Source: Pseudorhodobacter antarcticus (GTDB lineage: Bacteria > Pseudomonadota > Alphaproteobacteria > Rhodobacterales > Rhodobacteraceae). Taken from it: a DNA stretch of 44,716 nt. Location of the stretch: NCBI GenBank assembly GCA_945862465.1, contig CAMAYO010000013.1, positions 1 through 44,716 of the forward strand, given 5' to 3'. Shown here piece by piece: positions 16,673 through 25,700 of this stretch (within the stretch, counting starts at the first letter, position 1; each line of letters begins with the position of its first letter). The position numbers were made by a program, and so were the translations under genes. The notes beneath the pieces are model-generated. The model did no database searches, was not told where the DNA came from, and saw only the letters and a list, made by a program, of their open reading frames with translations.

Positions 16673-16942
16673 ATGTCCCTCCTCTCCCGCCTCTTCGGCA
16701 AATCCGCCCCCAAGGCCCCTGACCCCATCCTGCACAAAGACTGCCGCATCTTTGCCCAGCCTGTGGCCGCTTCGGGCGGCTACCGTGTCACGGCGCGCAT
16801 TGAAAAAGACCTCGCGGGCCAGACCAAGACGCATCTGTTGCAGCGCGCCGACACTTGCGCCTCGCTGCAAGAGGCCACCGACCTTTCCATCGCCAAATCC
16901 CGCCAAGCGATTGACCAGTTGGGCGACGCGCTTTTTGCCTAA
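16673..16942 (+). CDS. HlyU family protein
   Basis: An 89-residue protein similar to the HlyU family: a short basic N-terminus (MSLLSRLFGKS), a core with HKDCRIFAQPVAASGGYRVTARI, and the characteristic end (HLLQRADTCASLQEATDLSIAKSRQAIDQLGDALF). In this family, HKxxRIxAxP-GGxYRVxxRI followed by FxRADTxxxxxEA is typical. The name comes from a Vibrio haemolysin regulator, but most alphaproteobacterial members are uncharacterised and a regulatory role is not shown here. The ATG at 16673 was preferred to the upstream in-frame ATG at 16646 because it gives the usual MSLxSRLFG start. Confidence 0.75.
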   Translation: MSLLSRLFGKSAPKAPDPILHKDCRIFAQPVAASGGYRVTARIEKDLAGQTKTHLLQRADTCASLQEATDLSIAKSRQAIDQLGDALFA

Positions 16943-17005
16943 GCCATAGACGCCGCGCGTCACTTGGCCTAAGGCCATGCCATGCCCCCCTTGCCGGAGC
17001 CTGCC

Positions 17006-17398
17006 ATGACTGATCCCGATACCACCGTCACCCCGCTGACCGCCCAACGCGCCCGCGCCGCGATCCGCATCATGGGGCAGGCCCTGCAGGCGGGTGAGAT
17101 GGCTGTGACCTACTCCGAACTCGCCCGCCGTTTGGGGATGTCGAAGGTGAACGGGCAGGGGCTGAACGCCTATCTGATCGAAGCCGCAGCCATTTGCGCT
17201 GAACAGGGCCTGCCCAATATTGGCGTGCTGGTCGTCTCGCAAGACAGCCTTGCTGCGGGCCAGCCGATGCCAGCGGAAGGGTCGCTGTCGAACGCCTTCT
17301 ACGCCAAGACGGGCCTGAACCGCGAGGAAGTTCCCGCCGAACAGGCCCGCTTGCGTGCGGTCGATTGGGCCACAGCCTTGGCGCGTCTTGACGCCTAA
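17006..17398 (+). CDS. Small unknown protein with a winged-helix-like segment
   Basis: A 130-residue cytosolic protein. The central part (RIMGQALQAGEMAVTYSELARRLGMSK, then ICAEQGLPNIGVLVVSQ) resembles a widespread small domain of unknown role in which a TYxELAxxLG helix-turn-helix-like unit is followed by CxxxGLPxLxVLVV. Its C-terminus (VPAEQARLRAVDWATALARL) ends shortly before the nrdR upstream region. The ATG at 17006 has GGAG six bases before it; an alternative ATG at 16982 exists. No function can be assigned; DNA binding is only a guess from the fold. Confidence 0.6.
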   Translation: MTDPDTTVTPLTAQRARAAIRIMGQALQAGEMAVTYSELARRLGMSKVNGQGLNAYLIEAAAICAEQGLPNIGVLVVSQDSLAAGQPMPAEGSLSNAFYAKTGLNREEVPAEQARLRAVDWATALARLDA

Positions 17399-17482
17399 GT
17401 GAGTCCGATCCGCCACAGGTTCATCTCTATATCTAGCGGGCGCATATTCCCCCTAGCCTAAAGCTGTCCTCTGCCCCTATAG

Positions 17483-17491
17483 TTATCCACA
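17483..17491 (+). promoter_or_regulatory. DnaA box upstream of nrdR
   Basis: TTATCCACA matches the strongest E. coli DnaA-box form exactly and lies about 60 bases before the nrdR start. It overlaps by one base a -10-like TATAGT (17478-17483) without a clear -35. DnaA control of ribonucleotide-reductase genes is known in E. coli; here it would act on the repressor gene. Confidence 0.5.
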
Positions 17492-17551
17492 AGGCGCGGG
17501 CCAACCGCTTAGACGTCCCTTGGCAGGTAACAACAATAAAGGTGCAAACAA

Positions 17552-18019
17552 ATGCGCTGCCCATTCTGCGGAAATATTGACACACAAGTGAAAGACTCTC
17601 GTCCAGCCGAAGATCACGTTTCGATCCGGCGCAGGCGCTTTTGTCAGGCCTGCGGTGGCCGCTTTACCACGTATGAGCGCGTGCAGTTGCGCGATCTGGT
17701 GGTGATCAAATCATCGGGCAAGCGCGAGGATTTTGACCGCTCCAAGCTGGAACGCTCGATCCGCATCGCTATGCAAAAGCGCCCGATTGATCCTGACCGT
17801 ATTGATCAGATGATCTCAGGCATCGTGCGGCGCTTGGAAAGTCTGGGTGATACCGACATCCCATCCAAAACGATCGGCGAGATTGTGATGGAAAGCTTGG
17901 CGCGGATCGACACCGTGGCTTACGTGCGCTTTGCCAGCGTTTACAAGAACTTCCAAGCGGCGGATGATTTTGACCGCTTTGTCTCTGAACTGCGGCCAAT
18001 GCCCAGCACGGATGACTGA
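17552..18019 (+). CDS. nrdR: Transcriptional repressor NrdR
   Basis: Nucleotide-sensing repressor of ribonucleotide reductase genes. The 155 residues have the N-terminal zinc ribbon (C3, C6, C31, C34) followed by the ATP-cone domain ([27 protein letters not shown], about 50-76, to about 140), the usual composition and length. An AAAGG site precedes the ATG. The gene overlaps ribD by eight bases, the common nrdR-ribD order. A perfect DnaA box lies in its upstream region. Confidence 0.97.
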   Translation: MRCPFCGNIDTQVKDSRPAEDHVSIRRRRFCQACGGRFTTYERVQLRDLVVIKSSGKREDFDRSKLERSIRIAMQKRPIDPDRIDQMISGIVRRLESLGDTDIPSKTIGEIVMESLARIDTVAYVRFASVYKNFQAADDFDRFVSELRPMPSTDD

Positions 18020-19100
18020 CGATGACCACATGGCCCACGCCCTGCGCCAAGGTGCGCGGGGCTTGGGTGGCACTTGGCCCAATCCGGCGGTGGGCTGCGT
18101 GATCGTGAACGGCGCTGTGGTGGGGCGCGGCTGGACGCAGCTTGGCGGCAGACCCCATGCCGAGGCTATGGCCTTGGCGCAAGCGGGCGAAGCGGCGCGG
18201 GGTGCCACGGCCTATGTCACGCTGGAACCCTGCGCGCATCACGGCAAGACCCCGCCCTGTGCACAGGCGTTGGTTGATGCGGGCGTTGCGCGGGTTGTAA
18301 CCGCGCTGACCGATCCAGACCCTCGCGTGGCGGGCAGGGGCCATGCCATGCTGCGGGCCGTGGGCATTGCCGTGACCGAGGGCGTGCTGGAACAAGCCGC
18401 GCGCGATGCCAATGCGGGCTTTCTCAAACGCATCACCCAAGGCCTGCCATTGGTGACGCTGAAAATGGCTGCGACCCTAGATGGCCGCACGGCGACCCAA
18501 AGCGGCGAAAGCCGTTGGATCACCGGTCCGCAAGCCCGCCGTGCGGTGCATGCCCTGCGCCTGACCCATGACGCTGTGCTGGTGGGGGCGGGCACGGCGC
18601 GGGCGGATGATCCTGATCTGACGGTGCGCGATATGGGGGCCACCCGCCAACCCGTGCGGATCGTGATCGACGCAGCGCTGTCCCATGCCCCTGACAGCAA
18701 ACTTGGCCGCAGCGCGCAGTTGTCGCCGGTTTGGCTGCTGCATGGCCCGAATGCGCCCCAAGATGCCCGCAAGGCTTGGGCCGCCACGGGCGCGCGGCTG
18801 ATCGAACTCCCCGCCTCGCCCCATATCTTGCCCCGCACAGCCCTTCAGGCACTGGCTGGCGAAGGCATAACGCGCGTTTTGTGCGAAGGGGGGGCGACGC
18901 TTGCCGCGCTTTTGGTCGCAGACGATCTGGTTGACCGCGTGGTGCTGCACACCGCGGGCGCCTTGATCGGGGCCGAAGGCGCGCCTGTCTTTGGCCCCTT
19001 GCGCCTGACCCAATTGTCCAACGCCTCACGCTGGGCCCGCCAGTCTCTACGCGCGCTCGGAGGCGATGTCGAAACCATCTGGCAGCGCCTGCCTGCCTGA
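18012..19100 (+). CDS. ribD: Bifunctional riboflavin deaminase/reductase RibD
   Basis: Carries out the second and third steps of riboflavin synthesis (deamination of the pyrimidinone, then side-chain reduction with NADPH). In 362 residues the deaminase domain has zinc-site residues H49 and E51 (HAEAMAL), C74 and C83 ([12 protein letters not shown]). The reductase domain begins near [16 protein letters not shown] and contains [25 protein letters not shown] and a C-terminal CEGGATLAA. The ATG at 18012 overlaps the nrdR stop; the ATG at 18030 is an alternative. The usual neighbour ribE is not next; an epimerase gene follows. Confidence 0.95.
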   Translation: MTDDDHMAHALRQGARGLGGTWPNPAVGCVIVNGAVVGRGWTQLGGRPHAEAMALAQAGEAARGATAYVTLEPCAHHGKTPPCAQALVDAGVARVVTALTDPDPRVAGRGHAMLRAVGIAVTEGVLEQAARDANAGFLKRITQGLPLVTLKMAATLDGRTATQSGESRWITGPQARRAVHALRLTHDAVLVGAGTARADDPDLTVRDMGATRQPVRIVIDAALSHAPDSKLGRSAQLSPVWLLHGPNAPQDARKAWAATGARLIELPASPHILPRTALQALAGEGITRVLCEGGATLAALLVADDLVDRVVLHTAGALIGAEGAPVFGPLRLTQLSNASRWARQSLRALGGDVETIWQRLPA

Positions 19101-19157
19101 ACCCACCCCTTGTTCGGCGGACCTACTTGCGCCATCGTGGCGCAAACGGGGGGCGCT

Positions 19158-20081
19158 ATGCATATTATGATCCTAGGGGCTGCGGGCATGATTGGCCGCA
19201 AACTGGCGCAGTGTTTGTCCGCCGACGGCCACCGCCTGACGCTGGCCGATATGGTGCCGCCGCCCGTCTTGCCCAATGCCACAGGCCTAACCCTAGACCT
19301 AACCGCCGCCGCAGCCCCCAGCCTGATTGCGGGGCGGCCTGATGCCATCATCCACTTGGCAGCCATTGTCTCGGGCGAGGCTGAGGCCGATTTTGACAAG
19401 GGTTACGCCACCAACCTCGATTCCACCCGCGCCCTGCTGGAAGCCATTCGCGCCACGCCGGGCTATGTGCCCAAGGTGATCTTCGCCTCGTCCATCGCGG
19501 TCTTTGGCGCGCCCTTTCCGGCCAAAATCCCCGACGATTTCTTCACCACGCCGCGCACATCCTATGGCACCCAAAAAGCCATCACCGAACTGCTGATTTC
19601 CGACTATTCGCGCCGGGGCTTCATTGACGGCGTATCTATCCGCCTGCCCACCATCTGCGTGCGCCCCGGCCTGCCCAACAAAGCGGCCTCGGGCTTTTTT
19701 TCCAACATCATCCGCGAACCTTTGGCGGGTAAGCCTGCCATCCTGCCCGTCTCCGATACGGTGCGACACTGGTTCGCCAGCCCCGGCGCTGCGGTAGGCT
19801 TTTTCCGCCACGCCTTGACCTTGGACCTAACCCGCCTTGGCGACCGCCGCGCTGTGTCGATGCCCGGATTGTCGGCCACCGTGGCCGATCAGATCGAGGC
19901 GCTGCGCCGTGTGGCGGGGCAGAAGGCAGTCGATCTGATCACGCGTCAGCCGGATGAGACGATTGCAAAGATCGTCGCCACTTGGCCCAGCGACTTTGAC
20001 ACGGCCCGCGCCAATGCCTTGGGCTTTGTGGCCGAGGCCAGCTTTGACGACATTATCGCAGCCCACCTAAAGGACATCTGA
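19158..20081 (+). CDS. NAD-dependent epimerase/dehydrogenase, DenD-like
   Basis: Extended short-chain dehydrogenase of 307 residues. It has the N-terminal NAD motif GAAGMIG (7-13), a catalytic SYGTQK near residue 136, and SIRLPTICVRPGLPNKAASGF, a stretch shared with the D-erythronate dehydrogenase (DenD) group. DenD oxidises D-erythronate to the 2-keto acid in erythronate catabolism, but the otnK/denD neighbours are absent here, so the substrate is uncertain. The ATG at 19158 has GGGGGGC before it; the frame is open from 19110. It overlaps the next SDR gene by one base (TGATG), implying co-translation. Confidence 0.8.
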   Translation: MHIMILGAAGMIGRKLAQCLSADGHRLTLADMVPPPVLPNATGLTLDLTAAAAPSLIAGRPDAIIHLAAIVSGEAEADFDKGYATNLDSTRALLEAIRATPGYVPKVIFASSIAVFGAPFPAKIPDDFFTTPRTSYGTQKAITELLISDYSRRGFIDGVSIRLPTICVRPGLPNKAASGFFSNIIREPLAGKPAILPVSDTVRHWFASPGAAVGFFRHALTLDLTRLGDRRAVSMPGLSATVADQIEALRRVAGQKAVDLITRQPDETIAKIVATWPSDFDTARANALGFVAEASFDDIIAAHLKDI

Positions 20082-20752
20082 TGCCCCGCCCCACAACCCC
20101 CACAGCCTTGGTCACCGGCGGCAATCGCGGCATTGGCTACCAAATCGCCCAAGGCCTGATCGCCCAAGGCGTTGCTGTCACCATCGGCGCGCGGTCTGAA
20201 GGCGAGGGCCACACCGCAGCTGAGGCCTTGGGCTGCCGCTTTACCAAGATCGACCTGTTGAACCCCGACAGCTATTTTGACGCCTACGCCAAATCGGGCG
20301 GCTGGGATATTTTGGTCAACAATGCGGGCATCTTAAAGGATGTCTCGCTGCTGGACAAAGGGTCAGACTTTGACGAGGCGATGGAGGTGATGGTGGCAGC
20401 CCCGCTTGATCTGATCCGCCTGAACACGCCCCATTGGCGGCGCACGGGCTGGGGGCGGATTGTGAACCTGTCGTCCAGCCTTGGCGCGCATGAGCGTGGA
20501 TTGCAGGGGCCGGGGGCCTATTCGGTGGCCAAGGCGTCTTTGAACGCGCTGACACGCGTTTTGGTGCGCGACCTGCCCTTGGGCGTTAAGATCAACTCTT
20601 GCGACCCGGGCTGGGTCGCCACCCGCATGGGCGGCCCGACAGCGCCTGTGAGTGTGGAAGAGGGGGCCGATACCCCGATCTGGCTGGCGCTTTTGCCCGA
20701 TGATGGCCCCACAGGCGGGTTCTTTCGAAAGCGCGACGTGGCCGCGTGGTGA
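20081..20752 (+). CDS. Short-chain dehydrogenase/reductase (SDR)
   Basis: Classical SDR oxidoreductase, 223 residues. The N-terminal cofactor motif is TGGNRGIG (13-20), NNAG lies near 80, the catalytic Ser is in VNLSSSLG, and Tyr/Lys are in YSVAK. The N-terminal arginines of the cofactor pocket suggest NADP(H), but this is tentative. Length is slightly short because the C-terminus ends with GGFFRKRDVAAW. Substrate unknown. It is translationally coupled to the DenD-like gene and is followed directly by a perfect G/C hairpin and repeat copy C before a convergent gene. Confidence 0.85.
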   Translation: MPRPTTPTALVTGGNRGIGYQIAQGLIAQGVAVTIGARSEGEGHTAAEALGCRFTKIDLLNPDSYFDAYAKSGGWDILVNNAGILKDVSLLDKGSDFDEAMEVMVAAPLDLIRLNTPHWRRTGWGRIVNLSSSLGAHERGLQGPGAYSVAKASLNALTRVLVRDLPLGVKINSCDPGWVATRMGGPTAPVSVEEGADTPIWLALLPDDGPTGGFFRKRDVAAW

Positions 20753-20754
20753 CA

Positions 20755-20809
20755 GCGGGGGGCCAGCCCCCCGCACCCCCCGGGATATTTGAGCACGTAT
20801 GAAAGGGGA
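20755..20809 (+). repeat. G/C hairpin plus dispersed repeat, copy C
   Basis: A perfect stem GCGGGGGG-ccag-CCCCCCGC (20755-20774) begins two bases after the SDR stop. It is followed by CCGGGATATTTGAG and CACGTATGAAAGGGG (about 20780-20807), the core seen at 5311-5378 and 11097-11134. It fills the space between the convergent SDR and GNAT genes, so it could serve as a bidirectional transcription end. Confidence 0.75.
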
Positions 20810-20813
20810 GGGG

Positions 20814-21260
20814 TCAGGCTTCGACGGGAACTGAATACAGGATAAAATCTGATTTCGGGCGATAGCTGTCGTACAGTCTGCGGCCCGCATAGTTGAACTC
20901 TTGCGTCAGCCAGCGCACGTTGGTGAAGCCGTTTGATTTGGCAAAGCCAATGACATGGTCAATCATCGCCCGCCCGATGCCGCCGCCGCGCAGGTCGGGG
21001 CGCACGTAAAGGTCTGACAGGTAGACGACCTTGGCGCCGGAAAGCGAGCGGTGCATCAGTTGGTATTGGCACAGGCCCACCACTTTGCCGTCTTGCAGGG
21101 CAAGGTCGGCCCAGAAGTCTTCGGCGCTGAAAATCCACTCCCAAGTGGCCTGTTTGCCGGCTGGCGTGGTGGTGGTTTTGTAAAAGGCGGCGTAGGCGTC
21201 AAACAACTCTTCCCAGACGGCGCGGTCAGATGGCTGCAGGGGGCGGATTTCGATGTGCAT
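20814..21260 (-). CDS. GNAT family N-acetyltransferase
   Basis: A 148-residue acetyl-CoA-dependent acetyltransferase. Visible are the N-terminal IRPLQPSDRAVWEELFDAY and the acetyl-CoA loop (YVRPDLRGGGIGRAMI, near 92-107, of the Q/RxxGxG/A type). The C-terminus has NVRWLTQEFNYAGRRLYDSY, the usual fourth-motif position. Substrate unknown. The ATG at 21260 has GGAGAG just upstream; the longer frame to 21383 would run into the murD start. It is divergent from murD with about 109 bases between them. Confidence 0.88.
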   Translation of the reverse strand: MHIEIRPLQPSDRAVWEELFDAYAAFYKTTTTPAGKQATWEWIFSAEDFWADLALQDGKVVGLCQYQLMHRSLSGAKVVYLSDLYVRPDLRGGGIGRAMIDHVIGFAKSNGFTNVRWLTQEFNYAGRRLYDSYRPKSDFILYSVPVEA

Positions 21261-21369
21261 GGCTCTCTCCAATTTGGCGCAACCTTTGCGCCCCAAGCGG
21301 CCAGCGTCAAGCGCTTGCGGATGGGGCCCGCCTTCGGGCATGGTCACCGCTGCATAAGGGGGCGCGCAG

Positions 21370-22773
21370 ATGATTCCTGTCATTGGCTATAGGGGGCACA
21401 AAGTGGCCGTGTTGGGCCTTGGCCGATCCGGCCTTGCCAGTGCCGCGGCCCTGCTGGCGGGCGGGGCCGAACCGCTGGTGTGGGACGAGTCTGCTCAGGC
21501 GCGGGAAAAGGCCGAAGCTGCGGGCTATGCCCTGACCGATCTGTCGCGCGCCGCAGCCTTTGACGGCGTGGCAGCCCTGATCACCAGCCCCGGCATCCCG
21601 CATCTTTACCCCAGCCCCCACCCCATCATCGCCCGCGCGATGGAATTGGGCATTCCGGTGGATAACGACATTGGCCTGTTTTTTCGCAGCTATGCCACGC
21701 CCGAATGGGACAATTTTGAAACAGCCCCCCGCGTGATTTGCGTCACAGGGTCAAACGGCAAGTCCACCACCACGGCGCTGATCCATCACATCTTAAAGGA
21801 ATGCGGCCGCCCCACCCAGATGGGCGGCAACATCGGGCGCGGCGCGCTTGACCTTGACCCCGCCACCGACGGCGAGGTGGTGGTGCTGGAACTGTCCTCT
21901 TACCAAACCGACCTTGCGCGCTGCCTGACCCCCGATGTGGCGATCTTCACCAACTTGTCGGCCGACCATCTGGATCGTCACCACGGCATGGGCGGCTATT
22001 TCGCCGCCAAGCGCCGCCTGTTTGCCGAAGGCGGACCTGACCGTGCGATTATTGGCGTGGACGAGGTTGAGGGGCGGCATCTGGCCAACCAAATGGCCGA
22101 AGGTGCCGGTGATGATCGGGTGATCCGCATCTCTTCGGGCCAGAAGCTGGACGGGTTTGGCTGGACGGTTTTCGCCCGCAAAGGGTTCCTGTCAGAATGG
22201 CGGCGCGGCAAGCAGGCGGCCTCGATCGACCTGCGCGACGTGGCGGGCCTGCCCGGCGCGCACAACCACCAAAACGCCTGCTGCGCCTATGCCGCCTGCC
22301 GCACGCTGGGCTTTTCGCCCAAGCAGATTGAAGCCGCCCTGCACAGCTTTGCAGGCCTTGCCCACCGCGCCCAAGTGATAGGCCAGCGCGGCGGAGTGCG
22401 CTTTATCAACGACAGCAAGGCCACCAATGCCGACAGCGCCGCCAAGGCACTGCAATCCTATCCCAAGATCCGCTGGATCGCGGGCGGCATGGGCAAAGAG
22501 GGGGGGATCACAGGGTTGGTGCCCTTCCTTGGGTCGGTGCAAAAAGCCTACCTTATCGGCCAATCTGCCGCCGACTTTGCCGCTGATCTGGGCGACACGC
22601 CCTTTGAGATTTGCGAAACAATGGAGCGTGCGGTTGTCGCCGCCGCCGCCGAGGCGCAAGAGGGCGAGGTGGTGCTGCTTTCCCCCGCCGCAGCCTCGTT
22701 CGACCAATACCCCAACTTTGAAAAGCGTGGCGAGGATTTCACCGCCCGCGTTCTTGCTCTGATCGGAGGCTGA
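21370..22773 (+). CDS. murD: UDP-N-acetylmuramoylalanine-D-glutamate ligase
   Basis: Adds D-glutamate to UDP-MurNAc-L-Ala in peptidoglycan precursor synthesis (cytosolic). The 467 residues show the N-terminal UDP-binding [13 protein letters not shown], the ATP loop GSNGKST (127-133), and the Mur-ligase central and C-terminal domains ([31 protein letters not shown]). First gene of the division cluster portion in the window; mraY, murE, murF, ftsI, ftsL and mraW are not next to it. The ATG at 21370 has only a weak G-rich ribosome site. The next gene starts one base after its stop. Confidence 0.95.
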   Translation: MIPVIGYRGHKVAVLGLGRSGLASAAALLAGGAEPLVWDESAQAREKAEAAGYALTDLSRAAAFDGVAALITSPGIPHLYPSPHPIIARAMELGIPVDNDIGLFFRSYATPEWDNFETAPRVICVTGSNGKSTTTALIHHILKECGRPTQMGGNIGRGALDLDPATDGEVVVLELSSYQTDLARCLTPDVAIFTNLSADHLDRHHGMGGYFAAKRRLFAEGGPDRAIIGVDEVEGRHLANQMAEGAGDDRVIRISSGQKLDGFGWTVFARKGFLSEWRRGKQAASIDLRDVAGLPGAHNHQNACCAYAACRTLGFSPKQIEAALHSFAGLAHRAQVIGQRGGVRFINDSKATNADSAAKALQSYPKIRWIAGGMGKEGGITGLVPFLGSVQKAYLIGQSAADFAADLGDTPFEICETMERAVVAAAAEAQEGEVVLLSPAAASFDQYPNFEKRGEDFTARVLALIGG

Positions 22774-22774
22774 T

Positions 22775-23242
22775 ATGGAAGGTTCCTGCACCTGCGGCGC
22801 TGTCACCTATAGGATGACGCACAGCTCGATCTTCACCCACTGCTGCCATTGCACATGGTGCCAGCGCGAGACGGGAAGCGCCTTTGCCCTGAACGCCATG
22901 ATCGAAACCGAAAACCTTCAGGTATTGGGCGCGGTTGAGGAAGCCGTGATCCCCTCTCACTCTGGCAAGGGCCAGACCATCGCGCGGTGTCCGACTTGCA
23001 AGGTGGCGCTTTACAGCCACTATGCGGGGGCAGGGCGGCTTATGGCTTTTGTGCGCGTGGGAACCCTGAACGATCCCAGCACTTGTCCGCCCGATATCCA
23101 TATCTACACCTCCACCAAACTGCCGTGGCTGGTGCTGGACCCTTCCGTCCCGATCCTGCCCGAAGGCTACGACCGCAAGGCCTATTGGCCGCAAGCCAGC
23201 CTTGACCGTCGCTTGGCGCTTTTGGCCAAACACCCCAGATAG
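22775..23242 (+). CDS. GFA family protein (glutathione-dependent formaldehyde-activating enzyme-like)
   Basis: Zinc-binding GFA/CENP-V fold protein, 155 residues. The ligands typical of the family are visible: C5 and C7 (SCTCG), C24, C26 and C29 (CCHCTWC) and C72, C75 (RCPTC). The prototype enzyme makes S-hydroxymethylglutathione from formaldehyde and glutathione, but family members are diverse, and sequence does not assign this one. GGAGG sits before the ATG and overlaps the end of murD, so it is co-translated with a wall-synthesis gene. It looks like an insertion in the murD-ftsW stretch, because it has no obvious role in division. Confidence 0.88.
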   Translation: MEGSCTCGAVTYRMTHSSIFTHCCHCTWCQRETGSAFALNAMIETENLQVLGAVEEAVIPSHSGKGQTIARCPTCKVALYSHYAGAGRLMAFVRVGTLNDPSTCPPDIHIYTSTKLPWLVLDPSVPILPEGYDRKAYWPQASLDRRLALLAKHPR

Positions 23243-23249
23243 CCCTTGC

Positions 23250-23292
23250 CCTTTGCCGAAATACTCTCGCCGAAGGCGAAGGCTGGCCAAGG
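23250..23292 (-). repeat. Possible divergent member of the dispersed repeat family
   Basis: Minus-strand reading gives a small TCGCC-ttc-GGCGA stem followed by GAGTATTTCGGCAAAGGG, resembling the GC-hairpin plus GATATTT plus AAAG layout of copies A to C without matching it closely. It lies in the gap between the GFA gene and ftsW. Confidence 0.4.
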
Positions 23293-23434
23293 GCGTTCGG
23301 CTTGCCTTTTGCGGCCCTGACCAACTTCCGCCCAAGGCGCAAATCTGTCTAGCCAGCCCCCTTCGTTTGGGCTACTCTCCTCCTTGATCTGGGAACAACC
23401 CAGACATATCGGCAGTCAGGCAAGCAGGCGATCT

Positions 23435-24601
23435 ATGACAGAAATGGTTTACGGCTCCATGCCCGCACGGGTGCAAGAGCCGGTCCTTCCCCGTTGGTGG
23501 CGCACCATTGATAAGTGGACGCTGACCTCGATCTTTGTCCTCTTTGGCATCGGGATGCTCTTGGGGCTTGCGGCCTCTGTGCCGCTGGCCTCGCGCAACG
23601 GGTTGCCGCCCTTCTATTATGTGCAACGCGAAGCCGCCTTTGGCGCTGTGGCCCTGGCCACAATGTTTGGCTTTTCGCTTCTGTCGCCCAATGCGATCCG
23701 GCGCGCGGGGGTGATGGGCTTTGCCGTGGCCTTTTTGGCCTTGGTCTGCCTGCCCCTTCTAGGCACCGACTTTGGCAAGGGCGCAATACGCTGGTATTCG
23801 TTGGGCTTTGTGTCCTTCCAGCCGTCCGAGTTTCTTAAACCCGGCTTTGTCATCGTTGCCGCATGGCTGATGGCCGCCTCGACCGAGGTGGCGGGGCCAC
23901 CGGGCAAGTTGATCTCGTTCGGGCTTCTTTTGGTGCTGGTGGCCTTTCTGGCCCTGCAGCCCGACTTTGGCCAAGCCATGTTGGTGATCTTTGGCTGGGG
24001 GGTGATTTACTTCGTCGCGGGCGCCCGCATGACATGGATCGCCGTGTTCTTGGGCATTATCGGCTTTTCTGGAAATTTCGCCTACCACAATTCGGAACAC
24101 TTCGCCCGCCGCATCGACGGCTACCTGAACGCCGATGTCGACCCGCGCAGCCAGATTGGCTATGCCACCAACGCCATCCAAGAGGGGGGCTTCTTTGGCG
24201 TGGGCGTGGGCAATGGGCAGGTCAAGTGGACGCTGCCAGATGCCCATACAGATTTCATCATCGCGGTCGCGGCCGAGGAATATGGCCTGATCTTGGTGCT
24301 GGTGATCCTTGCCCTTTACGGCACGGTGGTGGTGCGATCACTTCTGCGCTTGACCAAAGAGCGCGATCCCTTCGTGCGATTGGCGGGCACGGGGCTGGCC
24401 TGTATCTTTGGCGTCCAAGCCATGATCAACATCGCCGTCGCCGTGCGCCTTTTGCCCGCCAAGGGCATGACGCTGCCCTTTGTCTCTTACGGCGGATCCT
24501 CTGTCATCGCTGCGGGCATCACGGTGGGCATGCTTTTGGCCCTGACCCGCAGCCGCCCGCAGGGAGAGATCAGCGACCTCTTCAAGCGGGGCGGCCGTTA
24601 A
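23435..24601 (+). CDS. ftsW: Peptidoglycan glycosyltransferase FtsW
   Basis: Inner-membrane SEDS-family polymerase of septal peptidoglycan. The 388 residues have about ten hydrophobic segments and hallmark motifs: [15 protein letters not shown] in the N-terminal half, the catalytic Asp region LQPDFGQ, and the C-terminal [14 protein letters not shown]. The ATG at 23435 ([10 protein letters not shown]) has AGGCGA upstream and gives the N-terminus usual in related species; the frame is open from 23384. It is tightly followed by murG (one base). About 190 bases separate it from the GFA gene. Confidence 0.95.
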   Translation: MTEMVYGSMPARVQEPVLPRWWRTIDKWTLTSIFVLFGIGMLLGLAASVPLASRNGLPPFYYVQREAAFGAVALATMFGFSLLSPNAIRRAGVMGFAVAFLALVCLPLLGTDFGKGAIRWYSLGFVSFQPSEFLKPGFVIVAAWLMAASTEVAGPPGKLISFGLLLVLVAFLALQPDFGQAMLVIFGWGVIYFVAGARMTWIAVFLGIIGFSGNFAYHNSEHFARRIDGYLNADVDPRSQIGYATNAIQEGGFFGVGVGNGQVKWTLPDAHTDFIIAVAAEEYGLILVLVILALYGTVVVRSLLRLTKERDPFVRLAGTGLACIFGVQAMINIAVAVRLLPAKGMTLPFVSYGGSSVIAAGITVGMLLALTRSRPQGEISDLFKRGGR

Positions 24602-24602
24602 C

Positions 24603-25700
24603 ATGGCCAAGCGCCCCTATCTTTTGATCGCCGCCGGTGGCACCGGCGGCCATATGTTCCCCGCCCAAGCCTTGGCCGAGGCGATGGTGGCCAAGGGCTG
24701 GCGGGTGCGTCTGTCGACCGATCCGCGCGGCGCGCGCTATGCGGGCGGCTTTCCGGCCGAGGTGGAGCGGGTCGTCGTCTCATCTGGCACTTTCGCCCGT
24801 GGCGGCGCTGTGGCGCGGATTTTGGTGCCGTTTCAAATTGCGGGCGGGGTTTTGTCGGCCCTTGCGCGCGCGGTGTGGGACAGGCCCTCGGTCGTGGTGG
24901 GATTTGGCGGCTATCCGTCTATCCCCGCGCTGTCGGCGGCGTGGCTGTTGCAATTGCCCCGCATGATCCACGAACAAAACGGCGTCTTGGGCCGTGTGAA
25001 CCAAATCTTCGCCCGCCGTGTGGCCCAAGTGGCCTGTGGCACATGGCCCACCCAGCTTCCCGCTGGTGTGGAGGGCCATCCCGTGGGCAACCCCGTGCGC
25101 CAAGCCGTGCTGGACCGCGCCGCTGCCCCCTATATGCCGCCCGGAGATTACCCGATGAGCGTGGTGGTCATCGGCGGCAGCCAAGGGGCGCGGGTGCTGT
25201 CAGATGTCGTGCCCGCAGCCCTCGCTGCGCTGCCTGCTGCGCTGAAACCCTTGCTGCGCATCGCCCATCAAGCCCGCGACGAAGACCACGCCCGCGTGGT
25301 CGCGGCTTATCAGGCGGCGGATATGACAGCCGAGGTTGCCCCATTTTTCACCGACATCCCTCGCCGCTTGGCCGAGGCGCAGTTGGTGATCTCGCGCGCG
25401 GGGGCCTCGTCGGTGGCGGATATTTCGGTGATCGGCCGCCCCGCCATTCTGATCCCCTTTGCCGCCGCCACCGCTGACCATCAAACCGCCAACGCGCGCG
25501 GCTTGGTCGAGGCGCAGGCCGCCGTTCTGTGTGCCGAAGGGGGCCTGGATGCGGCCCAACTTTCGGCTCAGATCGCCTCTATCCTCACTATGCCAGAACG
25601 CGCTGAACAGATGGCCGCCGCCGCCCATGCCCAAGGCCGCCCTGACGCCACCATCCGCCTTGCCGCCATGGTCGAGGCTCTTGCCGGACTGAAAACATGA
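24603..25700 (+). CDS. murG: UDP-GlcNAc:lipid I GlcNAc transferase MurG
   Basis: Peripheral membrane GT-B glycosyltransferase that converts lipid I to lipid II. The 365 residues have the N-terminal glycine loop [16 protein letters not shown], the [11 protein letters not shown] loop, the C-terminal [11 protein letters not shown] and the UDP-GlcNAc-binding segment [24 protein letters not shown]. The stop overlaps the murC start (ATGA), so translation is coupled. Confidence 0.96.
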   Translation: MAKRPYLLIAAGGTGGHMFPAQALAEAMVAKGWRVRLSTDPRGARYAGGFPAEVERVVVSSGTFARGGAVARILVPFQIAGGVLSALARAVWDRPSVVVGFGGYPSIPALSAAWLLQLPRMIHEQNGVLGRVNQIFARRVAQVACGTWPTQLPAGVEGHPVGNPVRQAVLDRAAAPYMPPGDYPMSVVVIGGSQGARVLSDVVPAALAALPAALKPLLRIAHQARDEDHARVVAAYQAADMTAEVAPFFTDIPRRLAEAQLVISRAGASSVADISVIGRPAILIPFAAATADHQTANARGLVEAQAAVLCAEGGLDAAQLSAQIASILTMPERAEQMAAAAHAQGRPDATIRLAAMVEALAGLKT

